Positions 27,747-34,266 of a stretch of 38,688 bases of DNA are shown here, piece after piece (positions within the stretch are counted from its first letter, which is position 1; the number at the start of each line of letters is the position of its first letter). Made by a program: the position numbers and the translations under genes. The stretch lies in NCBI GenBank assembly GCA_003577005.1, contig QEUW01000026.1, positions 1 through 38,688 of the forward strand. Direction: 5' to 3'. The notes below the pieces were generated by a model. The model was given only the letters and a program-made list of their open reading frames with translations. It was not told the DNA's origin and ran no database searches. The DNA is from Chloroflexota bacterium (GTDB taxonomy: Bacteria > Chloroflexota > Anaerolineae > Caldilineales > Caldilineaceae).

Positions 27747-28517
27747 ATGATTGAAGCAGTGACCTTTGATTTTTGGGACACATTGGCGATCGATGACTCC
27801 GACGAGCCAAAGCGAGCGGCGCTAGGGTTACCCAGCAAAGCGGAGGCGCGTGTTCAACTCTTTGTCAACAAGGTCCGCGCCAGCCACCCACAGATCAGCG
27901 CCGAGTGCGCCGCCACAGCGTATCAGGCTGCCAATGAACGGTTTCGTCACGACTGGCGCAACGAACACCGAACACCAGGCGTCACCACACGCATCTACTA
28001 TGCCTACGAGCAGCTTGGTCTCCGCCCTGGTCCCGGCCAGTACGCCCAATTGGTGCGAGAGATTGACGAACTGGTGCGCGAGATCGAGACAATGGAGATC
28101 CGCATTCCGCCAGACTTTGCGCCAGGCGTCCACCAGGTGCTCCCGTTGTTGGCGCAGGAATACCGGCTGGGCATTATATCGGACACAATCCACACGCACG
28201 GGCGCGGGCTACGCCATCTGCTGGAGCGGCAAGGGTTGCTACACTATTTTAGCTATTTTCTCTTTTCCGACGAAGTTCGCGTATCGAAGCCATCGGCAGC
28301 TGTTTTCCGCCAAGCCGCGCTGGGCTTTGATATTGTACCGGGCAACATTGTTCACATTGGCGACCGCGAGAGCAATGACATCGACGGGCCTCTGGCGGTC
28401 GGCATGAAAGCGGTTCTCTTCACCGGCGTGGTTGATCGCGGCAGCGGCAGAACGCGCGCCCACGCAGTCTGCCAGAGGCTCATCGAATTGCCTGAGATTA
28501 TCCGCCGCCTGGGGTAG
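27747..28517 (+). CDS. HAD superfamily hydrolase
   Basis: 256 residues from the ATG at 27747; the frame is open 18 codons earlier. HAD motif I is Phe-Asp-Phe-Trp-Asp-Thr-Leu with the nucleophile Asp near residue 8, motif II is Ile-Ile-Ser-Asp-Thr, motif III is the Lys in Val-Ser-Lys-Pro, and motif IV is Gly-Asp-Arg-Glu-Ser-Asn-Asp. A helical cap (about 20-110) places it in subfamily IA, with phosphoglycolate phosphatase-like and haloacid dehalogenase-like enzymes. It probably removes phosphate from a small metabolite. A TATAGT box at 27686-27691 may be its -10. The next gene follows after 83 bases. Confidence 0.9.
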   Translation: MIEAVTFDFWDTLAIDDSDEPKRAALGLPSKAEARVQLFVNKVRASHPQISAECAATAYQAANERFRHDWRNEHRTPGVTTRIYYAYEQLGLRPGPGQYAQLVREIDELVREIETMEIRIPPDFAPGVHQVLPLLAQEYRLGIISDTIHTHGRGLRHLLERQGLLHYFSYFLFSDEVRVSKPSAAVFRQAALGFDIVPGNIVHIGDRESNDIDGPLAVGMKAVLFTGVVDRGSGRTRAHAVCQRLIELPEIIRRLG

Positions 28518-28600
28518 GCGATAGCTGATAGATGCTGGCGTCTTGTATCCACCATGTAAAAACTATCGTTTATCGTCTATCGTCCAAACAGTAAACGGCC

Positions 28601-29908
28601 ATGAATACGCTCGACGCCATTATAGAGGCGCTTGCAACCCAGTTTTGCGCCGGTTTTCCCGCTGAGGCGCCTTCTTTACGCACAGTCGGGCGTGAGGCAG
28701 AGTTCCCTGTGGTGACAGCCAGCGGCGCAGCGGCGGATGTGCGTCGGCTATGGGACTCTCTGCTGGCAGAGGGGGACCTACACGAGCACTATGACAGCGG
28801 AACACTCAATCTGATTGTCGGCCTGGATGGTGCGGAGTACAGCTTTGCACTCGAAGTCGGCGTCGGGACCATAGAGGTGGTCACTCGACCGTGTACGAGC
28901 CTCTTCGAGGTAGAGAGGCTGATGCAAGAGGCGGTCGGGCGGCTGGTGCGGGCCGCTGGGCGCTGGGACTGGCAGGTACTGGGCTACGGCGTCCAACCGT
29001 TGACACGGCCCAGCCTGGCGCTGATGGCACCCAAACAGCGGTATCACAGCCTTTACCGGGCCATGGGCGCCGAATGGCTTTGGTACACGGTGACAGCGAG
29101 CGACCAGTGCCATATCGCCGTAGGGCAGCCGGAATTGGTGGAGATGCTCAACTTTGGCAACATGATGGCGCCGGTGATCATTGCGCTATGTGCTAATTCG
29201 CCAGTTTACAACGGCAGAGTTAGCCCCTTTTGCAGCGGCCGAGAGGGGCAGATGGCGCTCATCGATGCCCACGAGTACCGCCACGGCATGCCGGCGCGCC
29301 CCTACACCAGCATCGCCGACTATATCCGTACTGTTTCTGAGGCCACTTATCTCATTATGCGCACCGAGAACGAGGTGGTTCCAAGCTCAAGACCCTTTAG
29401 TGACTATCTGTGCGAACAGGGTCCCGACTTTCCTGCCTTTCTCTTCCACGAGCATTACATCTGGAATAGTGCCCGGTTGCGCACAGTTCACGGCACCATT
29501 GAGGTGCGGCCGGCGTGCCAGCAGCCGTGGTCTGAACGGATGGCGGCCATGGCGCTAACTGTGGGGATGGTCGAGGCGATGCCAGCCATCACGGCCTATA
29601 TCCGTGATGCGCTAGGGGAGGAGTATTGGCCGATCCTGCGCACCTATCACCAGCAGGCGATCAAATATGGGCTGGCTGCGCCCCAGCCGGCGCCCAAATT
29701 TCTCTATACAATTGTCAATTATGCGGAAGAGGGGCTACGTCGCCGCGGGCAGAAGGAGGATCGTTTCTTGTCGCCAATCCACGACCGGCTCTACCGGGGC
29801 CAGAATCCGGCGCAGCGAGCCCGCAGCATCTTTCAGATAGATGGGTTGCGCGGTCTCCTGACGCACACTGCGATCCGGCCGGCGGCTACTACACCAGTCC
29901 TTGCTTGA
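28601..29908 (+). CDS. Glutamate-cysteine ligase-family protein (GCS2-like)
   Basis: 435 residues resembling the plant/proteobacterial type and EgtA-like glutamate-cysteine ligases, which join glutamate to cysteine with ATP. Family features are the N-terminal Val-Gly-Arg-Glu-Ala-Glu-Phe-Pro strand, Glu-Val-Gly-Val-Gly-Thr-Ile-Glu near residue 85 (metal and ATP glutamates), the Met-Gly-Ala-Glu-Trp-Leu-Trp-Tyr-Thr segment, and Thr-Ile-Glu-Val-Arg-Pro-Ala-Cys-Gln-Gln near residue 305. No glutathione synthetase or ergothioneine gene is adjacent, so the final product is open; an unusual amino acid substrate is possible. It is followed by tRNA-Pro. Confidence 0.85.
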   Translation: MNTLDAIIEALATQFCAGFPAEAPSLRTVGREAEFPVVTASGAAADVRRLWDSLLAEGDLHEHYDSGTLNLIVGLDGAEYSFALEVGVGTIEVVTRPCTSLFEVERLMQEAVGRLVRAAGRWDWQVLGYGVQPLTRPSLALMAPKQRYHSLYRAMGAEWLWYTVTASDQCHIAVGQPELVEMLNFGNMMAPVIIALCANSPVYNGRVSPFCSGREGQMALIDAHEYRHGMPARPYTSIADYIRTVSEATYLIMRTENEVVPSSRPFSDYLCEQGPDFPAFLFHEHYIWNSARLRTVHGTIEVRPACQQPWSERMAAMALTVGMVEAMPAITAYIRDALGEEYWPILRTYHQQAIKYGLAAPQPAPKFLYTIVNYAEEGLRRRGQKEDRFLSPIHDRLYRGQNPAQRARSIFQIDGLRGLLTHTAIRPAATTPVLA

Positions 29909-29949
29909 ACACGTCTACACAGGTGCATCTGCGCGCTCTGTGAGTCGAT

Positions 29950-29978
29950 TTGCGATTCTTATATGGCTGTGATATACT
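29950..29978 (+). promoter_or_regulatory. Promoter of tRNA-Pro
   Basis: TTGCGA at 29950-29955 and TATACT at 29973-29978 are spaced by 17 bases, ending 8 bases before the first base of the tRNA. This is a good sigma-70-type promoter. Confidence 0.75.
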
Positions 29979-29986
29979 AGTTATAT

Positions 29987-30060
29987 CGGGGTGTAGCGCA
30001 GCTCGGTAGCGCACTTCAATGGGGTTGAAGTGGTCGGAGGTTCAAATCCTCTCACCCCGA
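29987..30060 (+). tRNA. tRNA-Pro(GGG)
   Basis: A complete 74-nt cloverleaf. The acceptor CGGGGTG pairs with CACCCCG, with discriminator A at 30060. The D arm pairs GCGC with GCGC, the anticodon stem CTTCA pairs with TGAAG around the loop ATGGGGT, and the T arm is GGAGG/CCTCT. The anticodon GGG (30021-30023) reads CCC. The C1-G72 pair is typical of bacterial tRNA-Pro. CCA is not encoded. It marks the left edge of the accessory region. Confidence 0.95.
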
Positions 30061-30386
30061 CTTAAAAAACGAGGAGTTTTCCTAGACCTACTGAACGCGC
30101 CGCCGTTGTCGTTTCTTCGTGTGACCATAGTGGCGTGCTGTTCGGTCGGGTAGGTAGGTTGTTAAGGTGCGCCCGGCATTGCCGGGTGTGTTGAACATGG
30201 GCGGTTCCACATTCTCTTGCCGGAGTTGGGTGGAGCCGCCTGTTTCTATTGGCGCAGGTAGGTGCGCCTACTAACGATGATTGCGAACACCAGGATGGTG
30301 ATGGGGCTTTACCCTGGCTTCATCATCAAGACAAGCAGCTGATCCGGGTGGGGTCGAGGCAAGCAGATGCTCGCCTGGTGTCAAGG
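30061..30386. other. Hairpin-rich gap after tRNA-Pro
   Basis: About 325 bases with no supportable gene. Three dyads are visible: CCCGGC/GCCGGG with a 3-nt loop near 30172-30186, an 11-bp GGCGGTTCCAC/GTGGAGCCGCC stem with one wobble near 30202-30240, and a GTAGG...CCTAC dyad near 30258-30271. It may hold a small structured RNA or mobile-element debris. Confidence 0.4.
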
Positions 30387-30761
30387 TCAGTGCTCTTTCT
30401 CAGCCAGCTGGCCGATTAGTTCCTCGTTGAAGGATAGATGCAGCGCTTGTGCATCGAGACGCAACTGTTCTACAGTATAGCGTCTGCGCCCGCGTGGGCC
30501 GTGCGGACGATGGGTGACTTTCCCATCATTGCCATAGCGGTGTAGCTGGGCCTTACTGATCCCCAGCAGTTTGGCAGCATCGCTACTCGATAGTTCCATC
30601 CCCACCAGCCTCCTTAGCAATTCTCTCAAAATCTCTGTGTCACCCCTGTGCTGGTCGAGAGCGTTCCAGAGCGACAACCGATTTTGAGATAGCTTCTTAT
30701 TTTGTTTTTGTCTTACCTCATTGGTCTCGCCAGGCTGGGCTAGTACAATCCTCTGGCGCAT
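30387..30761 (-). CDS. Helix-turn-helix protein
   Basis: A 124-residue basic protein. The C-terminal half (about 56-110) reads as a MerR/excisionase-type HTH: Ser-Ser-Asp-Ala-Ala-Lys-Leu-Leu-Gly-Ile-Ser-Lys-Ala-Gln-Leu-His-Arg, a short wing with Gly-Arg-Arg-Arg-Tyr, then Thr-Val-Glu-Gln-Leu. The N-terminal 50 residues are Gln/Lys/Arg-rich and unassigned. There is only a weak ribosome binding site before the ATG; a Met near residue 54 is an alternative start. It is the first gene right of tRNA-Pro and could be an excisionase or a regulator of the accessory region. Confidence 0.6.
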   Translation of the reverse strand: MRQRIVLAQPGETNEVRQKQNKKLSQNRLSLWNALDQHRGDTEILRELLRRLVGMELSSSDAAKLLGISKAQLHRYGNDGKVTHRPHGPRGRRRYTVEQLRLDAQALHLSFNEELIGQLAEKEH

Positions 30762-31050
30762 TCTGTCAAATTACCGCGCGCCGACGCCGACTGTCCCTAA
30801 TATTTCCTTCTCGTGTGTACAGAACGTTTGTCCTACTTGTTTGACCAAAAAAATCCAACAAAAGTACGAGAGCTTAGGCTATATGAGAGCAGTGTGCGGG
30901 CCACTGGGCGCCTGTGATCCGCCCGGTTACGGACAATGTGTGACTGAGTTGCGGTCCTTCTTCGCTGGGGGCGGTGACGCCATCGGGGGCGCTCGCTAGA
31001 TTTGACGAGTATGAGCCGGACGGTATCGCTGCAGATGGGAGGAACTCAAT
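30762..31050. other. Intergenic region left of the bidirectional terminator
   Basis: About 290 bases without a supportable gene; short plus-strand frames have no family resemblance. It includes an A-rich patch near 30845-30862. No promoter is assigned with confidence. Confidence 0.35.
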
Positions 31051-31089
31051 AAAAATCGGGAGGCGGCACTGCCTCCCGATTTTTTGTTG
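31051..31089. terminator. Perfect bidirectional terminator
   Basis: A 14-bp perfect palindrome (31051-31064 with 31071-31084) with a 6-nt loop has an A-run on its left and a T-run on its right. It can stop transcription in both directions and lies about 100 bases beyond the end of the DUF2442 gene. Confidence 0.9.
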
Positions 31090-31194
31090 GATTCAGGCTG
31101 GTGGGCCGGGGAAGGTCAAGAGGCGCCTGGACACTGTGCTCTGAGATTGAGCTGCGCCAGTGATAAAGGTGACCGTATCGGCTCTTCTCTCTGG

Positions 31195-31488
31195 CTACTG
31201 ATGTGCTACGGGTGCGCCTGCTAACTCGAGCGGGATGCCCATGGCCCACGCGTAGACAACGACCGGGTCCAGGTCGATAGCCCCTGGCCAACAGAGGGTA
31301 CCATGATCCACGTACACTTGTCTGAAAAATTCACGCTGGGCGAGTGGGGCAAAATAGCCGGTGAACTGTAGATGCTTTGACAGGATAAGTCGGCCACTAA
31401 CCCCGGTATCGAAATGCACCGACAGGCTATCATCTGGTAGTACTGTAACCTTTGTAACTTGAGGTATAGGTTGGTTTGTTGCACTCAT
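31195..31488 (-). CDS. DUF2442 protein
   Basis: A 97-residue member of DUF2442. Typical elements are the opening Pro-x-Val-Thr-Lys-Val-Thr-Val-Leu-Pro-Asp-Asp, the middle Gly-Tyr-Phe-Ala-Pro-Leu, and the end Gly-Thr-Leu-Cys-Trp-Pro-Gly-Ala-Ile-Asp-Leu-Asp-Pro. Its ATG overlaps the TGA of the DUF4160 gene (ATGA at 31485-31488), so the two are co-translated. The pair is widespread in mobile or variable regions and is often suspected to be a toxin-antitoxin-like module, but no activity is established as far as I know. A terminator follows. Confidence 0.85.
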   Translation of the reverse strand: MSATNQPIPQVTKVTVLPDDSLSVHFDTGVSGRLILSKHLQFTGYFAPLAQREFFRQVYVDHGTLCWPGAIDLDPVVVYAWAMGIPLELAGAPVAHQ

Positions 31489-31739
31489 GGTGCGATCTCC
31501 TCTGGTGCCAGATAGTGCTCAATCCGCTCCCAGTTTCGTTCAAGTTCCGTACATCGTTTCTGTGCCCACGCCGAGACTTTGCGGTAGTCGGAGCGAGAGA
31601 GGCTACCCCGCAGTATTGTCATCCCTGCAATAGCAATCTGCGCCTCTTGGCCACGAGCCCGTGCATGAAAATGAGGCGGGTTGTGGTCCGGCACATACAT
31701 GTAGATTTGGATGCCGCCAAACTCACAGATACAAGGCAT
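31485..31739 (-). CDS. DUF4160 protein
   Basis: An 84-residue DUF4160 protein. The family pattern is clear: Met-Pro-x-Ile near the start, Ile-Tyr-Met-Tyr-Val-Pro-Asp-His-Asn-Pro-Pro-His-Phe-His-Ala-Arg, then a Gln-Glu-Ala-Gln-Ile strand and a Trp-Ala-Gln...Glu-Leu helix. The His-rich motif could bind metal. It is upstream of DUF2442 with a 4-base overlap. No strong ribosome binding site is seen; GGAG is 11 bases from the ATG. The function is unknown. Confidence 0.88.
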   Translation of the reverse strand: MPCICEFGGIQIYMYVPDHNPPHFHARARGQEAQIAIAGMTILRGSLSRSDYRKVSAWAQKRCTELERNWERIEHYLAPEEIAP

Positions 31740-32288
31740 AGTTCATTGTACTCCGTCAATGGCTGGTGTCAAACTGTTTATGATGGCGATGCCGGGGCAA
31801 AGCCCCGTCACGAAGTGGGTGCTTTGCCCCATCTGGTTCTGGCAATGGCGCCGGTGTAGTCGTACTCAAGATGTTGCAGTGTATAGCGTGATCTAGTGGA
31901 CAACACTCCACCAAATGAATCGAACATCAATTCATGCTCTTTGTGCGGTAGAGTCTCGGTCAAGAAGCTTAACAGACAGGGCAGGATGGGTTCGTTTACA
32001 TAATTCCTCCTTGCTTGTCGCGTTAGACACGGCGTGGCGGTCCGAAACAACAGCTCATCGATAGATAGCTCCACAGGGGCAAGCCAGCAGTCAAGGCGCA
32101 CGGCAGGTGGAGATGGGAGGCTCGACGAAGTTGGGTCGCAGCGGCCTTACAGATGGCGCGTCCAAATGCCTTGACTGCTGGCGCGCCTGTGGTAGGGCTC
32201 GCCTGATCGAGCAAATGTTCGTTTGGCGAGATGGGGCGTGTGCTATTCTGGTTGATGATTAGTGGGGCAGAGACAAGGCGGAGAGTGA
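31740..32288. other. Gene-poor region with inverted repeats
   Basis: About 550 bases. A minus-strand frame of 97 codons (31808-32101) is open but shows no family resemblance or good start, so I leave it unassigned. The region contains a 10-bp inverted repeat GGGGCAAAGC/GCTTTGCCCC (31794-31803, 31821-31830) and the long inverted repeat at 32071-32192 listed separately. Confidence 0.4.
32071..32192. repeat. Long inverted repeat with 70-base interior
   Basis: Arms 32071-32097 and 32168-32192 are complementary over about 25 positions (CCACAGG...GCCAGCAGTCAAGGC) with a short mismatch zone. The 70-base interior has no coding capacity. This is the layout of a tiny MITE or of a stem-loop RNA. Confidence 0.7.
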
Positions 32289-32370
32289 ATGGCGCACGTG
32301 GATTGGCTGGTAATCATCACTGCGATAATGAGTGCTGTTGTGGCTGATTACTTCATTCGGCGATGGCGCG
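32289..32370 (+). pseudogene. Possible truncated membrane protein start
   Basis: An ATG opens a short frame encoding one hydrophobic helix (Leu-Val-Ile-Ile-Thr-Ala-Ile-Met-Ser-Ala-Val-Val) followed by Arg-Arg-Trp-Arg. The coding character is lost where the IS110 remnant begins. It may be the 5' end of a gene cut by that insertion. Support is weak. Confidence 0.25.
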
Positions 32371-32379
32371 CCCAGAGAT

Positions 32380-32564
32380 TCTCTCATGGTTGTCAAGGGG
32401 GGAACCTTAAAATTATGGACGAATCGGCCTCAGGAAGCGGACAGAGCTGGGTTCCAGACGGTGCCGGTGGAGAAAATAGCCCAGGCCCAAGTCAGCAGCT
32501 TGCGCGAGGCAGCCAGCAGGGCGAGCTTCTTAGCTTTACCGGGGGGGCCTCTGGGCGCAGGGCT
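32380..32564 (-). mobile_element. IS110-family remnant (transposase C-terminus and 3' end)
   Basis: On the minus strand, 32430-32564 encodes Gly-Lys-Ala-Lys-Lys-Leu-Ala-Leu-Leu-Ala-Ala-Ser-Arg-Lys-Leu-Leu-Thr, then Trp-Ala-Trp-Ala-Ile-Phe-Ser-Thr-Gly, ending Trp-Asn-Pro-Ala-Leu-Ser-Ala-Ser-stop. This is the familiar C-terminus of IS110-type transposases. An in-frame stop (32565-32567) cuts it from anything upstream. After the stop codon the sequence CTTGACAACCATGAGAGAATC is of the kind seen at the ends of these elements. The catalytic domains are absent, so this is a dead fragment. Confidence 0.7.
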
Positions 32565-32715
32565 TCAGACCTGGCTCTGTTCAGGCTCGTAGCCTTTGGG
32601 CCCTTGGCCGCGGTCTGGTTCCGTCCTGCGTGCTTACGTCATTTCGTGCGGGGGGGCAAGTTCTCTCTATCTCTGGGTCGGGTTCGCGTGCCCTTGGGCT
32701 CCCTCTCATGATACC

Positions 32716-32929
32716 AGGCTCCCCATCGGGTACGAAGGTAAGATGGTCGATCGCTTCTCCAACGGCTCTCACTGGTTCGACCTTCTCCTGGACGGCCCGG
32801 AACACGCTTTCTGGTTCGTAGAACATTTCCCGGTCCATCCGCAGCTTGAGTGTGCGCCCCACCTGGCAGTAGACACAGGAGTAGGTGCAGATCTTGGGCG
32901 GCACGTGGTTGATCCCCAGGTTCTTTCCT
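32716..32929 (-). pseudogene. Radical SAM protein fragment interrupted by an IS
   Basis: On the minus strand the frame starts at the IS border with Leu-Gly-Lys-Asn-Leu-Gly-Ile-Asn-His-Val-Pro-Pro-Lys and continues with Cys-Thr-Tyr-Ser-Cys-Val-Tyr-Cys, the CxxxCxxC [4Fe-4S] motif of radical SAM enzymes, then reaches Thr-Phe-Val-Pro-Asp-Gly-Glu-Pro. This matches the N-terminal part of COG0731-type proteins. Family likeness stops just after Gly-Glu-Pro. The true N-terminus (usually ending Pro-Ser-Arg-Arg before Leu-Gly) is missing, because the ISAzo13-type element begins there. The gene is therefore broken at both ends. Confidence 0.75.
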
Positions 32930-33636
32930 AAGGAATGGCGATCAAATCACTCATGCATTTGAAGTGGTAAGCGGAACAGCGGTGTAATTCCAGTGCGGCA
33001 GGAACTTATCAAAGACGATAGTCATGTTGGCTTTGAACTCCTCGCTCGCTTTTTGGGCCTTGCGTCGTGTGAAGGGGTGCTTTTTCAGCAACTGGCGCAC
33101 CACCGTCTCACTCACCTGGACCTGGTGGCGCTCGGCGAGGCGCTGGCTGATCTCCGCATGGGAGAGGTTCGTCCAGAGCACGTCGGGATGCATCGGGTCG
33201 CCAGCCGTACGGTCTTGCACCACATCCAGAAAGGCTTCGTCAATGCCAGCAATCGCTTGTTCATAGGGCTTGCGACCACCGCCCGCTTGCCGCACCCGGG
33301 GATCGTAGCCGCTGCTCGCTGGCAGCGCTTTCAGTTCCCCGACCCCCGTGGCAATCGTGCTGCGAGCACAGCCCAGCACCTTGGCGATGTAGCTCCTGCC
33401 GCCGTGACCCAGCTTGCTGGCTTCAATGACCGCATAGCGACGGCGGTCCTTTTCCGAAAGCGTGTGGTAGAACTTGCGCATCAACTGCTCGGTGGCTTCT
33501 GGATATCGTCTCATTTGCCCTCTTCCCGGGGATCGTCTCGTCACGCAGGCATATGACCCTATACCCTTTCGACCCTTCGCGCAAGTACCCACCTCCGTCA
33601 ACTGTTTTGACTGAATTCTTCAATCGCCAGTCCTAA
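32929..33636 (-). mobile_element. Non-autonomous ISAzo13-family element
   Basis: About 708 bp bounded by terminal inverted repeats: TAAGGAATGGCGATC at 32929-32943 and, inverted, TTAGGACTGGCGATT at 33622-33636 (12 of 15 matching). It contains one internally deleted transposase gene. The left end abuts a radical SAM fragment. Direct target duplications are not obvious. Confidence 0.75.
32951..33514 (-). pseudogene. ISAzo13-family transposase lacking its catalytic core
   Basis: From the ATG at 33512-33514 (GAGGG a few bases upstream) 187 codons remain. The first 155 or so match the N-terminal region of ISAzo13-type (Rhodopirellula-type DDE) transposases: Glu-Lys-Asp-Arg-Arg-Arg-Tyr-Ala...Lys-Leu-Gly-His-Gly-Gly, an HTH with Val-Leu-Gly-Cys-Ala-Arg-Ser-Thr-Ile, Gly-Gly-Gly-Arg-Lys, Thr-Ala-Gly-Asp-Pro-Met, Trp-Thr-Asn-Leu-Ser, and Leu-Leu-Lys-Lys-His. 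After Arg-Arg-Lys-Ala-Gln-Lys it jumps straight to the usual C-terminal end, Glu-Glu-Phe-Lys-Ala-Asn-Met...Phe-Leu-Pro-His-Trp-Asn-Tyr. The DDE core between is missing, yet the frame is kept. It cannot transpose but keeps a DNA-binding domain. Confidence 0.85.
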
Positions 33637-33999
33637 GCAAAATGACAGGGACCCTATTTGTCAGTGATGCTGCATGACCCCTGGAATATACCTTTTCGGG
33701 GGGTATGCCAAAAACCCAAATTCTCACGACACCCGTTCGCATTTTGGCGCGATCTCGCTAACGTAGGAGTCTTGCTTTTTCGTCATCGTTGCTCGTCCCG
33801 TCGTACTGGCTCCGGAAATCAACCAATTGATCGACCGTGGCAGCGAACCTGCCACGGTCGATACATCTCTCATATCGTGCCCCCGCTATTTCTGCCAGGC
33901 GAAATCCTTCTGCGGCAGTGAGCCGCCAGCTGGAATCTATCCAGAATTGCCATACTCGGCCTCTGGCACTGCGTCAGGTGATCGGTTGTATCAAACAGT
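33637..33999. other. Gene-poor stretch with a 13-bp palindrome
   Basis: About 360 bases with no supportable gene. A perfect 13-bp stem ATCGACCGTGGCA/TGCCACGGTCGAT (33830-33842 and 33850-33862, loop 7) is the only clear structure. No T-run follows on either strand. Confidence 0.5.
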
Positions 34000-34266
34000 T
34001 CAGCGAATGGTGCGCACGGCAACAAGCTGGGTGCGATGAATAGGTTTGTCCGGCGCTTCGCTTGTCACCAACTCACTGGCATCGACTGCCGCCGCCGCTG
34101 TGACGTGGAGTGCGTCGATGGCGCTGAGGCCCCAGCGCTGCGCCTCAGTGAGAGCGGTGTGTAGCAGGTCGGTAGTAACAGGATCCCAGACGGCAACGGC
34201 GGCAAAAAAGGTCTGGTAGAATTCTGCTTCAGTGGCCCTTTGGTTGTAGATGGCCTTGGGCAGCAT
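34000..34266 (-). pseudogene. PIN-domain (VapC-like) toxin, N-terminus lost
   Basis: The frame gives 88 residues resembling the C-terminal two thirds of a PIN-domain ribonuclease: Leu-Pro-Lys-Ala-Ile-Tyr, then Ala-Ile-Asp-Ala-Leu-His-Val-Thr-Ala-Ala-Ala, which carries the second catalytic Asp, and Glu-Leu-Val-Thr-Ser-Glu...Pro-Ile-His-Arg. The N-terminal strand with the first catalytic Asp is missing. The frame is preceded directly by the truncated sugar dehydrogenase on the same strand and overlaps its last codons, so one deletion seems to have removed the start of this gene and the end of that one. No antitoxin gene is seen. Confidence 0.75.

Noticed and set aside
31808..32101. 97-codon minus-strand frame
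   Set aside because: No family resemblance, no good start, and it overlaps inverted repeats.
33637..33700. 5' part of the radical SAM gene on the other side of the IS
   Set aside because: A VPxx-like reading near the TIR appears only in the wrong frame and with no further similarity.
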